64,000 nucleotides of DNA from Owenia fusiformis (Eukaryota > Annelida > Polychaeta > Sabellida > Oweniidae), in contig CAIIXF020000004.1 in the NCBI GenBank assembly GCA_903813345.2, forward strand, positions 23,251,985-23,315,984. The letters are read 5' to 3'. Every line of letters starts with the position of its first letter. Position 1 is the first letter of the stretch. Shown piece by piece: positions 50,201-60,800 of the stretch. A program made the translations under genes and the position numbers. The notes beneath the pieces were generated by a model. That model was not told the origin of the DNA, made no database searches, and saw only the letters and a program-made list of their open reading frames with translations.

Positions 50201-53200
50201 CCCTGTCTGGTGAGCTTACACGCACTCACGTCCTTCAGCTCAATCATTTTACTATCAAACAAAGCTAGAATCGCAAGGAAATCATACTCATTGGGCTTCC
50301 ATATCTTGGTTCCATCATAGTAGCTTCCTCTACGAATGATCTCTTCCACTATCAAGGCTGGATTCTTGATACCAACTTTTCTGCAGATGGACTGAACCAG
50401 TTTTTCAACATAAGATGTCTGGAGTTCAAGTTCTGTAGGAGTATATCTATTCCTAATGTCAACATGGTATGAGACATATTTAACAAAGTTTGTTAGTCTC
50501 GATGTTTCATCTGTTGAATTGCTTGGTGTTGGAATGTCTGTGATTTCAATGATTCTCTTAGCTGCCTCTGTTATGTTTTTGAATGACAATGGAATATCTC
50601 TGACTGCTTCATTTATGTCTTTAGTTGCTTGAAGAATGTCCTGTTTTGACTTAGAATGAATTGTAGATGTACTGTGCTTGCCCAATGGATATGGTCCAGT
50701 AAACACAGGTTTTGAACTAGTGTTTTCCATTTTTCTATCGGATAAAATCACCTAACGAATCTCAGTCTTAAAGGGTATTGTCAAGTGAATACTGGTAGTT
50801 TTCCTGTATCCCTAGTCGCATATACCATTTTATTTTCCTCAACACTGAACAAATACTGTACTCCCGGTTAATTTTGCAAGTTTTAATTTCATGAATTTTG
50901 AGAAAACACGATTTGTACACCTCATGTACAGTAAGTACACCTACCTAATGTCATATTTGGATAAGATTTACAATTACTACTAGATATTGGCAGAGGCGTA
51001 GCTAGCCCATTTTGCGAGTGTACGCCCGTATGATTTTCCGGTTTTATCAAAATTATCAAAACGATGGTTCCATAAGATAGGAAGATCCTGGGTGTTCAGA
51101 AGATAGGGGACACACTAAACACTCTTAATTCAATGAAGGAAATATGTATTGTTTGATCATTTTGACATAGCTTTTTAAAGGGATTGAATTAACTGTATTA
51201 ACATAATATTCGGGAAACAAAATAGACAGATTCTATATAATCATGCCATCGGCGATCGAAGCCGTCTATCAAGGCGATTTTATTTTTTAAGCTACCTAAA
51301 ACTGTATGTATGAGGCTCATTGTTTTAAGCTTTTGTGGTCATTCCCCATAGAATATTATTACTTTTTCTGTGTTTGTTTTTATCTAGCTCACAAGATGAT
51401 TAACAATACACGACCGTCTCAACTCCATTTCGGATCTTAACAATCTGTACGTGATTCTATAGAATAAATTCTATCTTTCTGTTTTTTGCATTTGCGAACA
51501 TGTCAATAACAGTATCAATGTTTATATCCTGTTCCCTATGGATATGTATCATGGCCAAGGAAGAAAGTCTTTCCTCGTTCATTGTGGAACGCAAGTATGA
51601 CTTAACAGCTTAATGCGTTTCAAACTGCTAAAGCTTCGTTCAGCCACGCAAGTGGATACTGGCAATGTTAGCAGCTGGACCAAACACGTGTAGACATCGG
51701 GGTAAAGAGGCTGGGGGGGTCTGTTGAATAGTTAATCAGGTAAATTTTATTTTTCCTTAAAATTTGAGAGTATGCCTGGGCGTACTTGGCGTACACGTAG
51801 CTACGCCACTGATTGGTCAATGGTACGATGCACCTTAACCTCTATTACATCGTAATTTGTCGTGATTTTACCACAATCACAAAGGTGCAAAACTAAATCG
51901 CACATGAAAACTACTGGGAGTACAGTATACCTCTCGAACCTAAACGTTAAAATAGTGCTGTTTGACTAAAGATCATATATTATTACAAAATTAAGTTTTA
52001 ATTCGATGTTTTAGGAAGTATGTTAAAGTGATTTTCAGTTTCAGTTTCAGTTAATAATTAAACTTGTCTCGAAGGCCTGTAAAGAAAATGACATATTTTA
52101 GAATGTAAAATAGAATGGAAGAGAGGAAGTAAACAAGATAATGAACGGACACAATTTCAAAATTTAGATGATACATATACATTGACTAATCCTCTTATGC
52201 AAATTAACCTTTCTTTATTCATATAGTGATAAAAACGTAAAAAGTCTTTGTTTGCGCGTGCTATATATTATTTTGTTTTAATCATGATTAATTGCCTGAT
52301 ACTTTGCCTTGCTTTCTATTTTGAAATACTTTATCTATATACATTACATTTAGCTATCTTTAAAACCACCTTACAACAAATAATACATTTTTATGATCAA
52401 TATTACTGATGATTACAGATGATTTGATTGTACAGTTCTGATACTGAAACGATCTAAATGATCTCAATGTAGATTACATGGTCTTTTATGAGAGTCTGAA
52501 TGTGAAATGAATACAAATATGTTAGGTATGTTCGGTCAATATCATATTTCTTGAGGCCAATATAATATTTCCCAAGGTCAGTATCATATTCCCTTGAATG
52601 AAAATTAACATTGAAAGCCATACATGGAATAACCTATAAATAATTGAAGAGAGACTAGGCTGATACATATTCTTACTGGTCAGTATCAAGCGAAGGTAAC
52701 CGTTGTAACCTTCGCATCTAAGATGGCAGACAGTAATTGTCGATTTTGATACTAGATGCGAAGGTTATGGTTGTAAGTTGTTACCTTCGCTTGATACTGA
52801 CCAGTGATTATGTACATCGTTATGGTTTCAGATATACTAGGATAGAAGTTCCACTACACATTGTACCAAGATACTCCATAGAAACACCTTGTCTCAACTC
52901 TCTTATACAACTACCCCAGATCCTATGTACATTACATCATCTGTTCTGGTTTCAGATATACTAGGATAGAAGTTCCACTACACATTGTACCAAGATATTC
53001 TATAGAAACACCTTGCCTCAACTCTCTTATACAACTACCCCAGATCCTATGTACATTACATCAACTGTTTTTGTTTCAGATATACTAGGATAGAAGTTCC
53101 ACTACACATTGTACCAAGATATTCCATAGAAACACCTTGTCTCCATTCTCTTATACAACTACCCCAGATCCTATGTACATTGCAGCAACTGTTATGGTTT

Positions 53201-55162
53201 CAGATATACTAGGATAGAAGTACCACTACACATTGTACCAAGATATTCCATAGAAACACCTTGCCTCAACTCTCTTATACAGCTACCTCAGATCCTATGT
53301 ACATTGCAGCCACTGTTCTGGTTTCAGATATACTAGGATAGAAGTTCCACTACACATTGTACCAAGATATTCCATAGAAACACCTTGTCTCAACTCTCTT
53401 ATACAACTACCCCAGATCCTATGTACATTACATCAACTGTTTTTGTTTCAGATATACTAGGATAGAAGTTCCACTACACATTGTACCAAGATATTCCATA
53501 GAAACACCTTGTCTCAACTCTCTTATACAACTACCCCAGATCCTATGTACATTACATCAACTGTTTTTGTTTCAGATATACTAGGATAGAAGTACCACTA
53601 CACATTGTACCAAGATATTCCATAGAAACACCTTGTCTCAACTCTCTTATACAACTTCCCCAGATCCTATGTACATTACATCAACTGTTCTGGTTTCAGA
53701 TATACTAGGATAGAAGTACCACTACACATTGTACCAAGATATTCTATAGAAACACCTTGTCTCAACTCTCTTATACAACTTCCCCAGATCCTATGTACAT
53801 TACATCAACTGTTCTGGTTTCAGATATACTAGGATAGAAGTACCACTACACATTGTACCAAGATATTCTATAGAAACACCTTGTCTCAACTCTCTTATAC
53901 AACTACCCCAGATCCTATGTACATTACATCAACTGTTTTTGTTTCAGATATACTAGGATAGAAGTTCCACTACACATTGTACCAAGATATTCCATAGAAA
54001 CACCTTGCCTTAACTCTCTTATACAACTACCCCAGATCCTATGTACATTACATCAACTGTTCTGGTTTCAGATATACTAGGATAGAAGTTCCACTACACA
54101 TTGTACCAAGATATTCCATAGAAACACCTTGTCTCAACTCTCTTATACAACTACCCCAGATCCTATGTACATTACATCAACTGTTCTGGTTTCAGATATA
54201 CTAGGATAGAAGTTCCACTACACATTGTACTAAGATATTCCATAGAAACACCTTGTCTCAACTCTCTTATACAACTACCCCAGATCCTATGTACATTACA
54301 TCAACTGTTCTGGTTTCAGATATACTAGGATAGAAGTTCCACTACACATTGTACCAAGATATTCCATAGAAACACCTTGCCTTAACTCTCTTATACAACT
54401 ACCCCAGATCCTTTGCCAAGAAGAACAAGAAGCATACGAAAAGACTCTCTCACATGACTTAGATCTGTTAACAAGATTACATAATGGGGCAGGTGAGTGA
54501 TAATTGTATTACATTAGGTTTGTATAAGTAACCCCTTTTCCTCATCATATGTGATTTTTACATGAGATATATGAGACTTGTATGTCACCACCAGAACTGG
54601 GCAGTGGTTGATGTTCGGCGTTTATAACAGGGGTCTGTATCAAGTGGCATCTGTAACAGGTATCTGTAACAAATGGCATGTTAATGCCTTGTTTTTCATT
54701 TGTTATCACAAATGTTTTTCCCTATCATAGGCTTATTTGGCACCACCAAAAGGTGGTGACATATTGTTATGGTCTCTGTTTTTTTTGTGACAGTGGTTGG
54801 GGGTTAGCGATCAGCAATTGGCGATCTGTGGTTGGTGAACGGTGGTTGGCGTCTGTAACAAATTCTAAAACTTCCAATAACTAAACAAATACTGTTTAGA
54901 CTGACCATGAATACAAATCATACTTCCATGACAACAAAGATGTATTGAAATATAAAAAGCTCAATAAAACTATTATTTTCCAGTATACAGTAAATCACTT
55001 TGTGGAATCCTAGAAGTCATGGGCGCACCTACAATGCAAGCTTTAGAATCACGGCAACAGAGAAATAAGCAAAAGATACAACAGTTGCAGCAAGAGAAAG
55101 AAAAATTATTGAGACTTTTGAAACCAAAAGTGAGGACTCCAACAAAAACTACAAGGATATGA
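44124..55162 (+). CDS. BRCC3: BRCC36 (BRCC3) K63-specific JAMM deubiquitinase, seven coding exons, 272 aa
   Basis: The exons are 44124-44228, 45599-45718, 46453-46540, 47378-47466, 48417-48481, 54320-54492 and 54984-55162. Phases join exactly into 272 codons. BRCC36 is a zinc metalloprotease that trims K63-linked ubiquitin in the BRISC and BRCA1-A complexes. All JAMM residues are present: Glu27 (EREEIMG), His92 and His94 (GWYHSHPHITVWPSHV) and Asp105. Diagnostic blocks include VVVLRRSDKQPDRVEISPEQL, YQMLDEGFIGLIFSVF, YTRIEVPLHIVP and a C-terminal coiled coil (QQRNKQKIQQLQQEKEKLL). It is shorter than human BRCC36 (316 aa), mainly after exon 1 and in exon 5. Intron 5 contains a gene on the other strand and the array of duplicated acceptors. 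Confidence 0.93.
44810..45070 (-). CDS. Unassigned internal exon in BRCC3 intron 1, opposite strand
   Basis: A 261-nt stretch opens with acceptor ATTTTTTAG and closes with donor AATG|GTGAGT, phase 1 to 1. It is open in the implied frame for 86 codons, such as RVYFKTNESCYDSIFNNTE and VDIYSGPSGWKNSGSLWPDH. Two N-glycosylation sequons and two cysteines suggest an extracellular or lumenal protein. I do not recognise the family and found no partner exons, so it may be a nested gene piece or an exon relic. Confidence 0.4.
45599..45718 (+). CDS. BRCC3: BRCC3 exon 2
   Basis: 40 codons, acceptor ATTTTTAG, donor GAG|GTGAAA, phase 0 to 0. Encodes the LRRSDKQPDRVEISPEQLSAA block. Confidence 0.92.
46453..46540 (+). 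CDS. BRCC3: BRCC3 exon 3 (HxH zinc ligands)
   Basis: 88 nt, acceptor TTACAG, donor TTG|GTATGT. Encodes GWYHSHPHITVWPSHV. The last base is the first of the Asp105 codon. Confidence 0.92.
46935..47022. mobile_element. 88-bp MITE with TAA target duplication
   Basis: Terminal inverted repeats TGCCTCGGTCACATTTG / CAAATGTGACCCAGGCA match at 23 of 24 positions when extended to the ATCGGAGC core. TAA flanks both sides (46932-46934, 47023-47025). The adjoining direct repeat at 46881-46918 preserves the site without the insertion. The 3-bp TAA duplication suits the PIF/Harbinger group. Confidence 0.85.
47378..47466 (+). CDS. BRCC3: BRCC3 exon 4
   Basis: 89 nt, acceptor TTTGTAG, donor AAA|GTAAGT. Its first two bases complete Asp105, the third zinc ligand. 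Encodes RTQAMYQMLDEGFIGLIF. Confidence 0.92.
48417..48481 (+). CDS. BRCC3: BRCC3 exon 5
   Basis: 65 nt, acceptor TTTTATTTTAG, donor GCA|GTAAGT (phase 2). Encodes CQVTCFQSTNQSPEGEPP, matching the family's 'TCFQS' strand. Confidence 0.88.
49168..50730 (-). CDS. cGAS-like / Mab-21 nucleotidyltransferase-fold protein, 520 aa, single exon
   Basis: One uninterrupted frame from ATG (context AAAATGG) to stop. After ~100 helical residues the fold opens with RRGSYYDGTKIWKPNEYDFLA: the Gly-Ser pair is 135-136 and the acidic pair Glu148/Asp150, as in cGAS-like receptors and Mab-21 proteins. VCTVDIDLCF supplies the third acidic residue (Asp277 or Asp279). The C-terminal helical half has LTPPHQQLLLLFKYAAHLL and SSYALRTLLLQH, typical of Mab-21 domains. 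All three metal-binding acids seem present, so it may be an active cyclic-dinucleotide synthase; many relatives are not. No cGAS-type zinc thumb is obvious. It lies antisense inside BRCC3 intron 5. An AATAAA lies about 180 bases past the stop. Confidence 0.85.
   Translation of the reverse strand: MENTSSKPVFTGPYPLGKHSTSTIHSKSKQDILQATKDINEAVRDIPLSFKNITEAAKRIIEITDIPTPSNSTDETSRLTNFVKYVSYHVDIRNRYTPTELELQTSYVEKLVQSICRKVGIKNPALIVEEIIRRGSYYDGTKIWKPNEYDFLAILALFDSKMIELKDVSACKLTRQGVYHIKVKRESLKHSLPDNCIKEHEGESYIEYDLIKPLLLDTVVNTLQNMDDVKFIGIRDHKRDTNAEYNHGDISLHRGGFGYLHGPSIWLRVGGPVCTVDIDLCFCIKQKSHRLGRSVLVIKDYKGDDCPVSHWMESVVDPPDDNIHQLTPPHQQLLLLFKYAAHLLDNMDINKYWLPSSYALRTLLLQHQQQCQSTQVGECFIEAVKYMYMDTDAIDYHQNTFRIKGLILMKIPDIIYPHRKIVLYYEYSLPTHVMLLWMIQHVRHTSDCSWWEKLLDPTCICNVTETELPHSLVIDVRSVDMEHVNATWKRYRETGEPEIIKLQWKHQDETETTLEFEMNW
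50991..51811 (-). mobile_element. hAT transposon remnant
   Basis: Ends CAGAGGCGTAGCTA / TAGCTACGCCACTG are hAT-type terminal repeats (CAGnGGCG). ATTGG flanks both sides (50986-50990, 51812-51816). On the minus strand 51480-51690 translates as a hAT dimerisation domain (CVAERSFSSLKRIK, then after a frame break MNEERLSSLAMIHIH). The rest of the transposase is missing, so it is an inactive internal deletion. It sits between the cGAS-like gene and the 124-bp array in BRCC3 intron 5. Confidence 0.8.
51817..52674. other. BRCC3 intron 5, nothing recognised
   Basis: AT-rich intronic sequence without an exon or repeat that I can name. Confidence 0.4.
52675..52805. mobile_element. 131-bp hairpin MITE
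   Basis: The left arm 'actggtcagtatcaagcgaa' and its exact complement on the right extend for 26 bases; inner 'ccttcgcatct' / 'agatgcgaagg' arms also pair. It abuts the start of the 124-bp array by four bases. Confidence 0.8.
52809..54412 (+). repeat. 124-bp array: acceptor plus 5' part of BRCC3 exon 6, 13 copies
   Basis: The exon-6 start ('ATATACTAGGATAGAAG') occurs at 52832, 52956, 53080, 53204, 53328, 53452, 53576, 53700, 53824, 53948, 54072, 54196 and 54320: exactly 124 bp apart each time. Each copy has 'gtt.tggtttcag' or 'gtttttgtttcag' before it and ~92 nt of coding sequence after it, then 'atgtacatta..tcaact'. Copies 1-12 lack a donor. An upstream acceptor would add 42 codons and then read ATA TAC TAG, a stop. 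Copies differ by 0-5 bases. Confidence 0.97.
54320..54492 (+). CDS. BRCC3: BRCC3 exon 6 (last of 13 acceptor copies)
   Basis: 173 nt, acceptor GGTTTCAG, donor GCAG|GTGAGT. The first base completes Gln156 from exon 5. Encodes YTRIEVPLHIVP...LPQIL and CQEEQEAYEKTLSHDLDLL. Only this copy of the repeat continues past 'cagatcct' into real exon and a donor. Confidence 0.9.
54580..54860. repeat. Dispersed 'gtcaccacc...caaggcattaacatg' repeat, inverted pair
   Basis: Two halves in BRCC3 intron 6 share 'tgttacagacgcc'-type and 'gtggtgacat' motifs with copies at 28.9, 31.8, 34.5, 41.7 and 44.7 kb. Confidence 0.6.
54984..55162 (+). CDS. BRCC3: BRCC3 exon 7 (terminal)
   Basis: Acceptor TTTTCCAG; 58 codons and TGA. 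Encodes VYSKSLCGILEVMGAP and a glutamine/lysine-rich coiled coil, matching the end of BRCC36 that contacts the Abraxas-type scaffold. Confidence 0.9.
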
Positions 55163-57608
55163 TACATCAAACAGGGGACTCATAGAAAGCGTGACCCGAA
55201 ATCCTTCCCATGGACTAGTCAGAGTAACCCAGGCCTGTAGCCAGGGGTAGCGGATGCTTTCTTCGCTCCCCCTCCCCTAGTCAAAAATTCCTTCAAAATC
55301 ATGCAGTTTTCACCATTGTGAGCTCTTTTTGCATGATTTTTTGGGCAAAACTGTCGAAAAGCCCCGTCCCCCTTGGCAAACCTGTAACCTCTGGGTGTAC
55401 CACTACAGATTGCAATGAATTATATTGTAGTCTGGTTGATGGCCTTTTATTGGGGTTTAAATGAGAAATGAATAACATTACAAGGACTCACAGAAAGCCT
55501 CACAGAGTTATTTGGAATGTTAGACTATCTTAAGGGAATGTGAGGCTATCCTCTGGAAATATCAAACTGACCTAGGGGAATGTGGACTACCCACAGGAAT
55601 TGATGGACAATCCTTAGAGAATGTCAATTCATTCTTGAGGAATGTTGGATTTTTACAAACAATTTTCTTCAGCTGAGAAGGACAAATACTAAACTAAATT
55701 TTCGGCATATTATTTTTGAAATAACATAAAAGAATGTCCTTATATGTGTACTATATTTCAAAATTATTGCTTGATTGTAACCTTTTACCACAGATATTTG
55801 AAATTAACATGTAATATAATTCACACTACAATGCATTACATATTTAAAATCAAATGTTATAAGATTCACAGTACATTGCATTAGATATAAGGCATGCAGG
55901 ATCTGTTTATAACAGTTTGGTCAGTACACTAGCACATGTTTGAATAAGCTAGCAAAGTGACTTTTTCCTATTCTAAAATTAAACCCTGTAAAACCATATT
56001 AAATCAAAATTGGAAATAAACAAACATGTTTAATTGATTTATATAACATTCTTTTAATATAGCAGGATCTGATCTTAACTTTTTGGTCAGTACAAAATAT
56101 TTGCGACATAAACAAAATGCTCTATTCAGATAGCAATTGATTAGCTAGCAAAGTTTGTTTATTGCCAAGCTAAAATCAAAATTGGCCCCAATGAGTTGTG
56201 TTCATCAAACACAAATTCATTCTGTATTTAAATGCAATTTAAACAGGAATGATGTTTATAATCCAACTATTAACTACTGTTACCATATTAATATACAAAA
56301 AAATCAACTGAGACATAAACGTCCTACTTATGACTGAAAATACACATTTTGTGCAAGATCGTACATGTACATGATTCTTTCACATTTTAACAATGAAAAA
56401 TAAGGCTTGTAGGGCCTTTTCATTAGGAAAAGTGAAATTGTAAAAAATTAATTTTGGTGAGAATTCTTGAGCAACAAAATATTGATTCCTGATTACGTGA
56501 ACACATTCATATTTTCTGTGCAGACTACTACAGTCATAAGGCAGGTATGAAATAGACGAGGCTTTTCAAAAAGCTATAAGAAAAATATTCAATGCACCAA
56601 CACAATTTTTCCATGGAAATTTAATCTAATTTTTTTTTATTATTCACAGGCTAATTGATTTCTCCTAAGAGTCTATTTTACATTTATATATTGCAAAATG
56701 GCTTGGCCAATGAATTAATAATTGACTTTAGAATACCTTGCTTATTTCAAAACCTTGACTATGACAGTAAATACATGAATACTGTACTTCTTCATATACC
56801 AATCATTCTTAATACTTATATATAATGGCTGCTTCTCTAGAAAAGGATTCTTACCACATACTCAGTAAATAAAATCTGTAGCAGGAGTAAAGTCAGAATA
56901 CCTGATACAAACAAAAAGTTCAATGAAATTTTGAAGTAACACTTTGGAAATCAATTAAAAATCACTGTTTCCATCCATATTTTAAAGTTATTTTGAGGTT
57001 TGTAAACTGGTAAATGGAATATAAAACTGAAACATAATGTGATATGATCCCTTTTCTTGTGAGCAGACTCGTAAGATATGTTTCTAATGTGTTTATATAA
57101 AACTCTAATATTGATTGGAGTGTTAAGAGCTGGAAAGCCACTATGGTCATGTTTCTTACACACCCATTCAAATTCTGAACAAAATGACAAATTGTTATGA
57201 CCTGTATTCCTACAGACGTGCCAAATTCATAAAATTTCTACAGAAATGCCAAATTTTAATACTATATAGTATCTCATATCCTACATAAATGCCAGATTTC
57301 ATTCACATTTCTACAAAAATGACAAATTCCTATGTTTAATATTTCTACAGTTATGCAAGATTTTATCACATTATATAGAAAGGCAAAACATTCATTCATA
57401 TCTACAGGAATGTTTAGATTTAGGTACTATTTGGTATATGACTTTGTTTGATGTTGTGCCCCGAATTTTCACATTATTACAGAATTTGCGTGGAATGTTC
57501 CCCTCAATAACAAATATTCACTCTTAAACCCTAAAAGATGGCACTGTTGTGTAGTCCAAGTTTCTATTCTCCCAATAGGTGAACCGCACTGCCATCTTTA
57601 AATGCACA
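55163..57608. other. BRCC3 3' flank and intergenic
   Basis: 55229-55400 is a decayed 'ggcccgtagcc' MITE. 57190-57420 has irregular repeats of 'tctacagaaatgcc'. The remainder is AT-rich with no supported exon. BRCC3 and USP genes converge here. Confidence 0.5.
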
Positions 57609-57614
57609 TTTATT
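57609..57614 (-). terminator. Polyadenylation signal of the USP gene
   Basis: AATAAA on the minus strand, 58 bases beyond the USP stop codon. Confidence 0.6.
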
Positions 57615-57672
57615 TAATTTCTATCACCCAAAGACCATGACCATGGCATTTCCTGGAGCATTTTGATATACA

Positions 57673-57860
57673 CTAATGTCCAGATGAGGACGTGGACCTC
57701 TCTCGTTTCTTTGGGATGACGAGCACTGGGATATGAGCGTGATGTAGGACGTAATCCGAGACGGAACCGAGGAAAGTACGCCTCACTGCTCCCATACCAC
57801 GTGATCCCATAACAACCATGGTTCCCTTGAGTTCTTCGGCATAGTGCACGATAGCAGTAC
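57673..57860 (-). CDS. USP gene, terminal exon
   Basis: 188 nt, acceptor TTTCTGTAG, phase 1. Encodes GTAIVHYAEELKGTMVV, the ATP-binding loop, the IPVLVIPKK strand and a short Ser-rich tail before TAG. Confidence 0.92.
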
Positions 57861-60800
57861 CTACAGAAAGAAGATATGAGTATTATTTTGTCCAGTTGTT
57901 GAATTGAATGGAACTTTAGTCGGTATGTTGTCGGTATGTTTTTGGCGATTGTATGCTTAATATTATTGATATATTTATCCATATTTAGATAGGATAGCAA
58001 TACTGTTAGAGGTCTACAATTGTATAATATATCATCTGACCATAGCTTAATTTGCATTACTCGTCACACGAATGAAATGTTGGCATTAAAATTGGGCATT
58101 TACAACTTCTAATTGAGCAAATAATATAATACATGTAATTCCTTTTCTTATTGAAGTGATCGAATGCAAAATAGTATTTGACCCCTTTGGATGATAGAAC
58201 TAATTACATTCATATCAGTGCCATGGCCCTATTTTACATACTAGTACTGGCAAATGCATTGAAGAGATACAACTTAGGCATTCCACTCTTAAACCTTTTT
58301 ACCATACAAAGAAAGAATTATGTACTAGTATAATTTATAGAGTTTCACGGTGTACTAACATAACGCACCTCCATAAACGTGGCCCAACCCTATTCTATAT
58401 TTCCCTTTAGAAAAAGTTATTTAAAAAACTACAAAATGTTCGTATTGTATACGACTAATAATACGAGGAAATGCAGGCCCAAATTGTGTACTGTTATTAG
58501 CCAATTAGGTCACATTATGGATGTATAGCAACCCGGACAACAAACACCAAGGTAATAATGGCTTCTATACTTTTGCTATAGTGATTAGGCTATTGCCCCA
58601 CTATTTATTTTCCGAGTTCCAGTTAAAACACAACGTGATCTGTTTCAACTTCACACTAGGACAAAATTTGCAGGGATCTATTCCAGTTTTCTCTTCTACC
58701 CACTGACATGGCTGACCCGGGGCCACCAATTTAATTAATTTGCAATATATTGAAGTTTGAGAAATAAATGAAATCAAGCAAATCGTTACTCCTTCAACTC
58801 TGCAAGTGCAAGGTCTTGGTCGATACTCGGCAACAATTTCGAAAATATATACAATTTTATAATAAATCAAATGTTTGCTAATAAAAAATACAAAGTATAT
58901 AATGCATTTTAGATGAGATTATTACATGAAGTTCATTAGTTACCCCACTCATACTCTTGAGAAATAAATAAAATAGATAAAACAAATATATAAGCTATCT
59001 CACCTGGATTGTTGTTAACCTGGTGATGTGTCTTGCCTTTCATCTACAACATAAGCAAATATTCATTTGAGATTATTATATGAATCTAGTACTAATACTG
59101 ATATCATTAAAGTGACAACAGAGAATCTTTGCAATTTTACTATTATAAGTTGGGATTTGTTTTATTTTATGGATGAAATATATTCAAATATATTTAATAT
59201 TTTTACGATATATAATCGTCAATCTAAAATGAATACAGAGTGGTCCAGAAACGCACATATACAGTTTTTTATTTGTCAATAATTTTGATAATGCTTAGAT
59301 TTCAGAAACAACGGTTGATGGAGATACGTTATTCATAAACAATTGTTGCTGAAATAGAATTAATGAATCTCTATGGCTATATGGCTATATGAATAAGTGA
59401 ATAATAATATTCTAAGTCATAAAGAAGTTTTTGGGCCACCCTGTAGTCATGTCTACTACTTGTGTAGTACTATGAGGCAGATAAATGAATAAATAAAAAT
59501 ACAAATTTTGCAGATATCAAGCATTGGCTAATGTGCATCGTTTGTGCTTATTCCTTAAAATATCTACGTAAAATAAAATATAATTGTAGTGTCGTTAAAT
59601 GAAAATGTCAAGTATAAAAACAAATTACAATAAACTATGAATCTAAATAATACGGAGAACACCGCATTAACCAAAACATAAAAACAAATATGAAGATAGA
59701 GGCTGTAAATTGCAATGTATTGCAAGAATATGAATCTATTATGCAAGAGACAGTAAGAATCAATAGTAAATGAAGCAGCTTGTGTTTGCAATAAGAAACA
59801 TAAAGAGAGAAAGCATTTCCGAAGATGTTTAGCACTACATCAGAACTGTGTTGTCTGTGAACAATAATCATGATTCAAAACCATTGTTCTCTAGTACTGT
59901 GATTTTAGCGAATACATTTTAGAGATTTGTATAATTTGACATTGTAATCATTCAATTTAGAGTTGTTGTATTTTGCAAGCTGCAGATATAAATGGGTTCA
60001 GAAAGACCTGTGTAACTGGTAAACAACACCATGGAGAAATGTGTAATTAATTGAACATATTGATCCGCATGTGACCTTTCAAATGGAATAAATGCCCGTA
60101 TTAAGGATCAATTATTCTTGCTTTGAAATACAATCTACAATTCTACCTCAATTCATCATCGTACATAATATTCGTTTGAATTCCATTGGGTTTCATCAAA
60201 CTGAGAAAGTACGAGGGTTGATCATAAAGTTATCATAAATCTCTCTATTTTTATGAAATATCTTTATGACATTTTCACAGAATATGTAGCATAGAATGAC
60301 ATATTAATCCAGCAAAAATATGTTGCCATAGCAACCAAAACTCAGACACTCATTTGAAGATATAAAATATTGAACATTTTATTGCACAAACTATTTCTGT
60401 TAATGTTTGCAATGCTAACTTCGTTTCTTAATCGTCAATTATCAGTTGAATATGACAATGTCTGTTGAAATAAAGCAGAAAACAATAAAGCCACATCTGG
60501 AACATGGAATTCCGCATGAAAATAAATGTCTGTAGAGGTCAAGGGAGAAAAGATCAGCATAAATGACGCTAAGAAACTATAAAATGTAAATGAATTCTAT
60601 TTCTAATAACAACATTTTCAATGCACGAGCCATGCAAATATCTTACATTCCTATCTTTGAGTTTCCCTTCATATTTTTTCATCAGATTATCAACAATTTG
60701 CCGGTCATCCTGCACCATTGCTTGAAAGACTTCCGCTAGAACACAACATCGAGAAATTAGCTTCTTTAATTCAACAGCCAAGAAAATGGTTGAAGCATGA

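Noticed and set aside
50731-50751. Upstream extension of the cGAS-like protein by seven codons
   Set aside because: The first codon of the extension is GTG, not ATG; the next in-frame ATG at 50730 has a good start context.
52809-54412. CRISPR-like array of regular repeats
   Set aside because: Units are contiguous 124-bp copies without unique spacers, and the repeated sequence is BRCC3 coding DNA with a splice acceptor.
60210-60330. Mariner-like terminal sequence
   Set aside because: Only one end resembles mariner; no second end, TA duplication or transposase found.
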